Made by a program: the position numbers and the translations under genes
Shown here: positions 1 through 6,637 of the stretch, piece after piece
Position numbering within the stretch: the first letter of the stretch is position 1
How the letters are laid out: each line of letters begins with the position of its first letter
Assembly (NCBI RefSeq): GCF_002993325.1
Contig: NZ_PVNO01000026.1
Coordinates: 1 to 64,000 of the forward strand
Direction: 5' to 3'
Source of the DNA: Alteromonas gracilis
GTDB taxonomy: Bacteria > Pseudomonadota > Gammaproteobacteria > Enterobacterales > Alteromonadaceae
DNA: 64,000 bases
Notes under the pieces: model-generated
Seen by the model: the letters and a program-made list of their open reading frames with translations, nothing else
Databases searched by the model: none
What the model was told of the DNA's origin: nothing

Positions 1-9
1 GCTTTACGT

Positions 10-1231
10 CTTGAGTTCAATTGGTGAGTGCAACGCTATCCTTATTAAAGGAGGAATGTTGCCATGAAACAAAGAAAACGTATCTATTACTCACCAGAAC
101 AGAAAGCGCTTATTTGGGACAGATATAAGCGAGGTGATTCGCTGCATGATATAGCTAGAATGTTTGATCGCTTTCACTCTTCTATTATGCCAACTATTTA
201 TCAAACTGGTGGATTTCGGCCACCAGAACGAAAAAGACATCCACAGTCTCTCTCGCTTGATGAAAGAGAAGAAATATCACGATGCTTAGTCGGTAAACAA
301 TCCATTCGAGAAATTGCCAGACGTTTGTCCAGAGCGCCATCTACAATTAGCCGTGAAGTAAAAAGAAATGGTGGGTTGAAGCACTACCGCGCCGTGAAAG
401 CTGAACAACGAGCATGGGATGAAGCATTGAGACCTAAGCCATGTAAGTTAATTGGATCCCCAGAGTTATGTAAACTAATAGCTGTTAAGCTTAAAAGGGC
501 ATGGTCGCCACAACAAATTGCGGGTTGGTTAAAGCGACAATACCCCGATAATCAGGAAATGTACGTGTCTCACGAAACCATCTATAAAACACTCTTCATT
601 CAGACGCGAGGCGCTCTAAAGAAAGAGCTACAAAAGTTTTTGCGGTCAAAAAGAGCGGTTCGCAAATCTCGTCAATCTTCACTGAAAAGGTTAGGTCTAG
701 GCAAAATCCCTGATGCTGTTTCTATAAGTGAACGACCTGCATCAGTTGAAGATAGAGCGATCCCTGGTCACTGGGAAGGCGACCTAATATGTGGCTCCAA
801 CAACAGTTACATAGCGACACTAGTAGAGAGGCACTCTCGATTCGTAATGCTGGCGAAAGTGGATGATAGTAGAACGTCGACCGTGATTGCTGCACTTATC
901 AAGCACGCTCAAAAGCTACCTAAGGAACTATATAAATCTCTAACTTGGGACAGGGGGAGAGAAATTAAAGACCACAAACAATTCACACTAGCCACGGATA
1001 TAAAAGTCTATCTTTGCGATCCTTACTCACCGTGGCAACGTGGTACCAATGAAAACACCAATCGATTACTACGACAGTATTTTCCAAAAAGTACCGACTT
1101 ATCAGTACACAGCCAACAAAAACTTAGCAGTGTAGCGAGACAACTTAACGAAAGACCAAGAAAAACGTTAGACTATGAAACACCAGCACAGAGATTTAAC
1201 CAATGTGTTGCGCCCATTGATTGAACTCAAG
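10..1231 (+). mobile_element. IS30-family insertion sequence, apparently complete
   Basis: The element is bounded by imperfect inverted repeats. The left end (from 10) and the reverse complement of the right end (to 1231) share CTTGAGTTCAAT and then diverge partly before a common GCAAC. The dinucleotide GT stands outside both ends (8-9 and 1232-1233), consistent with the very short target duplications of IS30 elements. The single transposase gene fills the element, so it looks intact and possibly active. The exact outer base of each repeat is inferred from the alignment of the two ends. Confidence 0.8.
64..1224 (+). CDS. IS30 family transposase
   Basis: This 386-residue DDE transposase cuts and joins the ends of its own insertion sequence. 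The N-terminal third carries helix-turn-helix segments (about residues 8-45 and 65-100, including the IS30-type stretch REIARRLSRAPSTISREVKRNG). The catalytic core follows from about residue 225, with GHWEGDLI (first Asp), LTWDRGREI (second Asp) and PWQRGTNENTNRLLRQYFPK (Glu), the usual IS30 signature. A strong ribosome site, AAAGGAGGA, precedes the ATG. The stop codon lies just inside the right inverted repeat. Length is normal for the family and no frameshift is seen. Confidence 0.95.
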   Translation: MKQRKRIYYSPEQKALIWDRYKRGDSLHDIARMFDRFHSSIMPTIYQTGGFRPPERKRHPQSLSLDEREEISRCLVGKQSIREIARRLSRAPSTISREVKRNGGLKHYRAVKAEQRAWDEALRPKPCKLIGSPELCKLIAVKLKRAWSPQQIAGWLKRQYPDNQEMYVSHETIYKTLFIQTRGALKKELQKFLRSKRAVRKSRQSSLKRLGLGKIPDAVSISERPASVEDRAIPGHWEGDLICGSNNSYIATLVERHSRFVMLAKVDDSRTSTVIAALIKHAQKLPKELYKSLTWDRGREIKDHKQFTLATDIKVYLCDPYSPWQRGTNENTNRLLRQYFPKSTDLSVHSQQKLSSVARQLNERPRKTLDYETPAQRFNQCVAPID

Positions 1232-1321
1232 GTACATAGCAGCCGTCTAGCTTAGAATATACTAAGGGTGGTAACTGGCACAAAAAGGATTAGGGGCATG
1301 TATCAGTTCACACCCTAGAAT

Positions 1322-2839
1322 CTATTCTTTCCTAACACCCCGAATATTCCCATCCATCACAAGCGTCTTAACCGATCCGCCTTCGCTTTCAGCATCACCC
1401 TCAAAACGAACACTACTGCCATTCTTAGCAAAGAATCGACCGTCACCCTCATGAAAATATTCTTCATTTTCAACGTAAGGTAAGGCGTTAAGCACAAAAC
1501 CACTGGCTGTTTTTTCAAGCACCACATCAACGTTAACAGGGGTAGTTACCACGTAAGTTCCAATGTGTTTACTTAGCTCCTTTTGGTTTATGGGTACTAA
1601 CTTTTTAATTTCAGCTTTCGAGTAGCCAACGTCCAACGCTTCTTTTAAGCGTATTTCTAGCTCACTAATTAACTGCATACCATTATTACCGTTCGTCATA
1701 ATAGCGTAGCCGTTGCCGGTATCTAGTTCAATGTATAGCTGCGACATAAACCCAGCATCTGCGCCGCCGTGCCCAAAGCCTAAAATTTCACCGTTATCAT
1801 CCATATTGATGAAAAAGCCTATTCCTACATTAGGCGGCTCAATACTTGGCGTATTGTTGGTTAACATTTCTTGTGCGGTAGCTTGCGATATCCAGCCTGT
1901 TTCTTGCCCTAAATAGGCACTGCGAACGCTGCTTGCCATTTTCAACATGTCTGATGGCGTGCTCCACATGCCTGCCGCTGCTAATGTGGCGTAGGTATGG
2001 GCGCCACCTTTAATTGGCGCACCGTCGCCGTCGTACGGCGTAGCCATGTTGTTTGATAGGTTTTTCGATATGGGTTGTTCGAAGCCAGAGCGGGTCATGC
2101 CTAAAGACTTAAACAAAAGCCGTTGCGACATAGTTGGCAGGGATTCGTTAGCTACGTCTTGCAAGGTAAGTTGAGCAAGCGTAGTACCGCCACCTGAATA
2201 ACGCATTTGCGTGCCTGGTTTAATATCAACAACAACAGCGTCGGTATTGGCTGGAAATGCACCTTCTAGCACTTGCTGCAACGTAGGCACAGGTTCGCCC
2301 GCTGCGTAACCAGGAAAACCATGTACTGTGGTACCCGCCGTGTGGCTTAACAATCTGCGTAAAGAAACAACGTCTTGCTCTGTCCATTTATGTTCAGGCA
2401 ACTGCCAGCTGGTGAGTAAGGTATTAACACCTGCATCTAAATCTATCGGGTTATCTTCGCGATATTTCATCAATACTGCCGCAAATGCGGGTTTAGAAAT
2501 ACTGCCTGCTTGGAACACCGTGTTTTCATCAACATCCAATTCGGTCGTTACGTCTTTAACACCGCTTTGCATGGTCCATGCTAGTTGCCCATTTCTCATA
2601 AACGCGACAGATACACCAGGTACATCATAATGCGCTTGTCTTTGCTCTAAAGATTGGTAATCAACCTCTTGCCCTTCAATTCGAATGCGTTCAGTAAGCC
2701 CAGTTTTTAAAAGGTTGGCTTCTTGAGATTCTTGGGCAGCAGAAGGAGAGGCAGGTAGGGTTTTAGATTCCGTGCAGCCTAAAAGTGAAACAAGGCAAAT
2801 AGAGATTGTTAAAGTGAGCAGAACCTTAGTTGGTTTCAT
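1322..2839 (-). CDS. serine hydrolase, beta-lactamase/penicillin-binding-protein-like lipoprotein
   Basis: This is an exported class C beta-lactamase-like serine hydrolase of about 505 residues. The N terminus has a lipoprotein signal peptide ending in a lipobox (LVSLLGC, Cys at about residue 22), so the protein is probably membrane-anchored in the periplasm. The active-site SxxK is SISK at about residues 113-116. A Tyr motif (MRYSGGG) and a late HGG (GFGHGGADAG) complete the usual set. I start at the ATG at 2839; an upstream in-frame TTG would add 11 residues before the signal peptide and looks less likely. Family members include esterases, D-aminopeptidases and peptidases, so the substrate is not known. 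Confidence 0.85.
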   Translation of the reverse strand: MKPTKVLLTLTISICLVSLLGCTESKTLPASPSAAQESQEANLLKTGLTERIRIEGQEVDYQSLEQRQAHYDVPGVSVAFMRNGQLAWTMQSGVKDVTTELDVDENTVFQAGSISKPAFAAVLMKYREDNPIDLDAGVNTLLTSWQLPEHKWTEQDVVSLRRLLSHTAGTTVHGFPGYAAGEPVPTLQQVLEGAFPANTDAVVVDIKPGTQMRYSGGGTTLAQLTLQDVANESLPTMSQRLLFKSLGMTRSGFEQPISKNLSNNMATPYDGDGAPIKGGAHTYATLAAAGMWSTPSDMLKMASSVRSAYLGQETGWISQATAQEMLTNNTPSIEPPNVGIGFFINMDDNGEILGFGHGGADAGFMSQLYIELDTGNGYAIMTNGNNGMQLISELEIRLKEALDVGYSKAEIKKLVPINQKELSKHIGTYVVTTPVNVDVVLEKTASGFVLNALPYVENEEYFHEGDGRFFAKNGSSVRFEGDAESEGGSVKTLVMDGNIRGVRKE

Positions 2840-3078
2840 TAGAAGTATTCCATTACCCAATTTCTTTTCCAAGTTAACTTCAGGCTACGTTGCTATGGCT
2901 ACGCTGTCAATTAATCTACTGTGAGGTAGAACCTACTAAATAGATCCTGCTTTTATTAGCAAAGACTAGGCTGTTACACATAAACGCCGCAGCGTATAGG
3001 CTTCGTAGCACGAACTTTTTCCCCTGTACTTCGTAATCATTTTACAAACAATAAAAAGCAATCAACAAAGGGTTCGCA

Positions 3079-3450
3079 ATGATTAATTACATCACTCTAG
3101 GTACGAAGGACATTGAGGCGTCTGCACAGTTTTACGAGAAGTTGTTAGAAGATTTTGGCGCTAAGCGTTTGGTAAACATGGATAGAATAAAGTACATCGG
3201 CAAAAATATGAAAGAGCCAATGGTAGCAGTGTGTATTCCATACGATGAGCAAGACCCGCGCCCGGGTAATGGCAATATGTTTGCAATTGCACCTGGCAGC
3301 AAAGAAAAAGTTGACGTCATGTACGAAAAAGCAATATCACTAGGCGCTACCTGCGATGGCAAACCAGGGCAGCGCGTACCGAAGTTGTTCTATGGCGCTT
3401 ATGTGCGCGACTTAGACGGCAACAAAATTTGCTTTAACTTCTTCGGGTAA
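3079..3450 (+). CDS. VOC (glyoxalase/dioxygenase superfamily) protein
   Basis: A 123-residue single-module VOC protein. The opening MINYITLGTKDIEASAQFYEKLL is the typical first beta-alpha unit, and the end (YGAYVRDLDGNKICFNFFG) is the typical last strand, with a D-P/L-DGN turn. Proteins of this size usually dimerise to build one metal site. The function cannot be given from sequence: the family includes glyoxalase, fosfomycin-resistance and dioxygenase-like enzymes. It stands alone, convergent with the small gene at 3526-3663. Confidence 0.85.
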   Translation: MINYITLGTKDIEASAQFYEKLLEDFGAKRLVNMDRIKYIGKNMKEPMVAVCIPYDEQDPRPGNGNMFAIAPGSKEKVDVMYEKAISLGATCDGKPGQRVPKLFYGAYVRDLDGNKICFNFFG

Positions 3451-3525
3451 AACGAGTGAAGCAGTATTCGTTTCTTAGGGCTGGGCCACGGATACTGCTT
3501 ATTTCTTACTAGGAACGTAAATGTA

Positions 3526-3663
3526 CTAAATTCCAGTAAAGACATTATTCATCAAATAAGCACCTACTGATAAACAAACAAGGCCTAGTGCCACCAAAGG
3601 CACCATCATTGTAGCTACCACTTTCGCTGTTTCTTTACTCACGTCTTTTTTGTGTTTGCTCAT
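3526..3663 (-). CDS. small single-span membrane protein, 45 residues
   Basis: A short reading frame with a good ribosome site (GAGG, 8-9 bases before the ATG at 3661-3663). The peptide starts with a very basic segment (MSKHKKDVSKETAKVV), followed by one hydrophobic stretch of about 20 residues (MMVPLVALGLVCLSVGAYLM), and ends NNVFTGI. This is the layout of a small inner-membrane protein with the N terminus in the cytoplasm. I do not recognise a family. It lies on its own between a VOC gene and a periplasmic protein gene. Confidence 0.6.
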   Translation of the reverse strand: MSKHKKDVSKETAKVVATMMVPLVALGLVCLSVGAYLMNNVFTGI

Positions 3664-3798
3664 GTCTGATACCTCGTTAATTTGTCGCTAGATTATACAG
3701 CTTGTTAGACAACGGTTTTTAGAGGTATACGGCTGATTTTAAGACAATATTTTTTAATATTTGTTTGTGGTTTGTTAATAAGGGGCGGGGTCGCCTAA

Positions 3799-4713
3799 TC
3801 ACTCGCCCAGCAATAGCTGTTGAACTGTTTGCTTAATAAAAGCCTGCAAATTTTGCCTGTCCTGCGCAGGTAAATATCGGATATGTGCATCAATAAATTC
3901 AGCTTTTAAATAAATGCGTTTTATTGCGGTGTTTATCCGCGCTATATGCTTCGCTCCTTGTGGTGTATCAGGGCAGATAACGTGGCCTGATACATGGCTT
4001 GGGTTACCCGCAATGGAATAACTGCGGACTGCAACTGGCATCTGCTCTCCATAGCTTAGGTAAATACTGGCAGGAAAAATTAGCGCAAAATCAGATTTTC
4101 CCTTTGCAAACATGTCCATAAACCGAGAGTAGTAAACATCATTTGCGACACGATGTATTTGCTCTCGACTAACTAGCTTTAGATCTTCGTCAATCTTTTC
4201 ACCGAATGAGAACTCTTCTGGCAGCACAATAAAAGCGTCGGGGTAGGCTTCCATTACCTGAGATACACTCAATAGCTGACCTTCCTTGTTTAACAGGTAT
4301 TTATCTATCGGTGGCAGTGACGCTAGTTGATAAAAACGTTGTGTTTGAAAAAAGTTGAGTGGTAATGAATATAGGTGATTTTTTTCGCGTTCAGGGGCTT
4401 TTATTTTATTGAGTACGCAAATGTTTTCGCCATGTTGCATATAGGCGAAGGAACGGACAAGGGGGACATGAAGAACAGGTTCTTCATACCCTAGCTCATC
4501 AACGAGCATTTGTACTGTATCGACCGAGGTTGAAAAAGGCTGGTCGTCCAGATTTACTCGTTCAGTTAGAAACGCATTGTCAGCGTGGAAAGCGAATGCG
4601 TTTTTTTGATCACCGATGCCGGTTGCATTTGCACTAGCAAATGTTATTAAAGATATAAATAGTCCAACCCTGACCAACGTCTTAATCCTTGGCAAAACCT
4701 TACTGTAACTCAC
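3799..4713 (-). CDS. periplasmic binding-protein-like protein (TIGR02285-like)
   Basis: A 304-residue exported protein. Residues 1-30 form a signal peptide (basic start, then VGLFISLITFASANATG). The rest resembles the solute-binding-protein-like TIGR02285 group found in marine gammaproteobacteria: a two-lobed extracellular fold without a known ligand and often without a partner transporter, as here. The start is a GTG at 4711-4713; no better ATG is in frame before the signal peptide. The gene lies 195 bp downstream of the 18-codon peptide gene on the same strand, separated from it by a terminator. Function unknown. Confidence 0.7.
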   Translation of the reverse strand: MSYSKVLPRIKTLVRVGLFISLITFASANATGIGDQKNAFAFHADNAFLTERVNLDDQPFSTSVDTVQMLVDELGYEEPVLHVPLVRSFAYMQHGENICVLNKIKAPEREKNHLYSLPLNFFQTQRFYQLASLPPIDKYLLNKEGQLLSVSQVMEAYPDAFIVLPEEFSFGEKIDEDLKLVSREQIHRVANDVYYSRFMDMFAKGKSDFALIFPASIYLSYGEQMPVAVRSYSIAGNPSHVSGHVICPDTPQGAKHIARINTAIKRIYLKAEFIDAHIRYLPAQDRQNLQAFIKQTVQQLLLGE

Positions 4714-4826
4714 TTGTGGCGAGCAATTCGTATTTTTAAATTATGTGAATGTCGAAGAGATATACACATTTTGGAATGAACCGAACTGAAAATATAGTCT
4801 TTTGTTGTATACCTTTTTAAAGGCAG

Positions 4827-4860
4827 AAAAAAGCCGCATTCAGCAACGTGATGCGGCTTT
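4827..4860 (-). terminator. rho-independent terminator after the 18-codon peptide gene
   Basis: On the minus strand AAGCCGCAT and ATGCGGCTT form a perfect 9-bp stem around an 11-base loop, followed by a T run (4827-4832). It ends transcripts coming from the short peptide gene before the gene at 4713. Confidence 0.85.
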
Positions 4861-4868
4861 CCGAGCTG

Positions 4869-4883
4869 GGCTGAAAGACAGCC
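4869..4883 (-). other. small hairpin between peptide gene and terminator
   Basis: GGCTG and CAGCC form a 5-bp stem with a 5-base loop, 26 bases after the stop codon of the short peptide gene and just before the terminator. It may protect the mRNA 3' end or be part of a structured leader. Confidence 0.4.
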
Positions 4884-4908
4884 TTCTAGAGCAATTACGT
4901 TAAAGGGG

Positions 4909-4965
4909 TTAGCTAGAACGACCCTCACTCATAGCTGCCTGTTCAAATACCTTAACTTTCGACAT
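4909..4965 (-). CDS. 18-residue peptide with a near-perfect Shine-Dalgarno
   Basis: The frame encodes MSKVKVFEQAAMSEGRSS. Directly upstream (4968-4980) stands TAAGGAGGTGATC, which is complementary to the 3' end of 16S rRNA over its whole length, two bases from the ATG. The frame is closed by TAA, then a small hairpin and a strong terminator follow. So this is a compact transcription unit with an unusually strong ribosome site. The peptide has no hydrophobic stretch and no known leader signature. It could be a free peptide, a modified-peptide precursor or a translated regulatory leader. I do not recognise it. Confidence 0.55.
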   Translation of the reverse strand: MSKVKVFEQAAMSEGRSS

Positions 4966-5246
4966 ATGATCACCTCCTTATCTTTGTTGCTAAAACTGAA
5001 TCGAAAATAACATAGGTGGTGTTGAAGTAAAGCATAGCTTCATTAAAGAAAGTTTAGGGGCGTGCGAATAAATACACGGTGCCAATAACGTAACGAATAA
5101 CAAATCAAAAGCAACAATATAAACCTGTTTAATTAAATCTACGTAACCAATGCTAACTGAAACTCTTTGCGCCACCCGTTGATGTGTAACAAACGCTTCA
5201 CCGTGTAACCAGCAGTACGCAAACTCTCGAAAAGGTTAGAACGTCG

Positions 5247-6443
5247 ATGAAAACAACAAATAAGCACAAAGCTAGCATGAACCGAAAGGCCGTACTATTG
5301 GTTACGTTATTTACTACCTCATTTTTTACGTCTGCCCAGTCAGACTCATCTGAACAAGTTGAGATGAAAGGCACTGTAGGCACTTCGGTAATGGGGAGTG
5401 TGCAGTCGACCTTCGACAATCCATGGGCCATGGCTTTTTTGCCAGATGGGCATAGCTTGGTAACGGAAAAAGCCGGCACATTATGGCTGCTTGATGAAAA
5501 CCAGCAAAAGCGTTTTGAAGTTAGTAATGTGCCAAACGTTACTGCACGCGGGCAGGGCGGGCTAGGTGATGTCATCATTCACCCTGACTTTGCGTCAAAC
5601 AACACTATTTATATTTCTTACATTGAGCGAGATGAGAAAGACGATGCCTTCAGCGGCGCGGTAATAGAGCGCGCCACGCTTACTATTTCTGACAGCGGTG
5701 CGAAGCTGTCTGATAGAAAGCTAATTTGGCGTCAATCGCCGAAGATGACCGGCAATGGTCATTACTCTCATCGCATGGCATTTTCGCCTGACGGCCATTT
5801 GTTTATTACCTCTGGCGAGCGCCAGAAATTCACGCCGGCACAAAACATGGCGATGAACTTAGGTAAGGTACTGCGCTTAAACGACGATGGTAGCGTGCCA
5901 AAAGATAACCCGTTTTATGGTCAAGGTAGCGTAACCGAACAGATTTGGACACTTGGTCACCGCAACCCGCTGGGCATAGACTTCGATGAGCAAGGTAATT
6001 TATGGGCTCACGAAATGGGGCCTCGCCATGGTGATGAGCTCAACTTAATAGAACGAGGTCGCAATTATGGTTACCCAACGGTGTCGCAGGGTGACCATTA
6101 CTCGGGCGTAAAAATTCCTAATCACGAAGACATTCCTATTTTTAAATCGCCCGAGTTAGCTTGGGTGCCCGCTATCAGCCCGGCTGGTTTTATCATCTAT
6201 AAAGGCGATAAGTTTAGTGACTGGAACGGGAATGGTTTTATCGGTGGACTGTCTTCAAAAGCATTAGTTCGCGTTGCTTTTGGCAAAGATGATGAAGGCA
6301 AGTGGAAAGTGGAAGAAGCAGAGCGTTACGAATGGGGCAAGCGCGTACGCGAAGTCGAGCAAGACAGCATGGGTAATATCTATGTGCTTGAAGATAAGGA
6401 AGGCGCGCGCTTAATTAAGCTTCAGCTGCCTGAATTATGGTGA
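5247..6443 (+). CDS. PQQ-dependent sugar dehydrogenase (soluble aldose dehydrogenase family)
   Basis: A 398-residue exported enzyme of the GSDH beta-propeller family (related to E. coli YliI), which oxidises aldoses in the periplasm with PQQ. Signal peptide about residues 1-32 (a second ATG ten codons in would also leave a good signal peptide). Family motifs include NPWAMAFLPDGHSLVTEKAGTLW, GLGDVIIHPDF, NGHYSHRMAFSPDGHLFITSGER (with the catalytic His region), GHRNPLGIDF and WAHEMGPRHGDELN. No PQQ synthesis genes are in the window. The gene is divergent from the 18-codon peptide gene. Confidence 0.9.
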   Translation: MKTTNKHKASMNRKAVLLVTLFTTSFFTSAQSDSSEQVEMKGTVGTSVMGSVQSTFDNPWAMAFLPDGHSLVTEKAGTLWLLDENQQKRFEVSNVPNVTARGQGGLGDVIIHPDFASNNTIYISYIERDEKDDAFSGAVIERATLTISDSGAKLSDRKLIWRQSPKMTGNGHYSHRMAFSPDGHLFITSGERQKFTPAQNMAMNLGKVLRLNDDGSVPKDNPFYGQGSVTEQIWTLGHRNPLGIDFDEQGNLWAHEMGPRHGDELNLIERGRNYGYPTVSQGDHYSGVKIPNHEDIPIFKSPELAWVPAISPAGFIIYKGDKFSDWNGNGFIGGLSSKALVRVAFGKDDEGKWKVEEAERYEWGKRVREVEQDSMGNIYVLEDKEGARLIKLQLPELW

Positions 6444-6506
6444 ACGCCATAAAACACGCAGCGTTGAAGGTTGATATTTCCGTTAAACACAGTGTTTTGT
6501 GGCGTT
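6443..6506 (+). terminator. 15-bp inverted repeat after the sugar dehydrogenase gene
   Basis: AACGCCATAAAACAC (6443-6457) and GTGTTTTGTGGCGTT (6492-6506) pair at 14 of 15 positions around a 34-base loop. The first arm begins at the stop codon. There is no clean T run, so it may stabilise the 3' end or act as a weak terminator. Confidence 0.45.
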
Positions 6507-6637
6507 TCCACTTTGCAATTTTACAAACATTAAATTCAGCGAGTTCATAGAGAGAGCATTATAAATCTGAATATCAATATGATACGTTGCCATTCTAAGC
6601 CAAGAAAGGCTTAGCTAATACAAACCTTAGGAACCCT

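Noticed and set aside
4710..4928. Possible 72-residue minus-strand coding frame
   Set aside because: It begins at a GTG inside the 18-codon peptide gene, runs through the hairpin and terminator, and shows no protein-like features.
4909..4965. PqqA-like cofactor precursor near a PQQ enzyme
   Set aside because: The 18-residue peptide has neither the Glu-x3-Tyr core nor the length of PqqA, and no other pqq gene is present.
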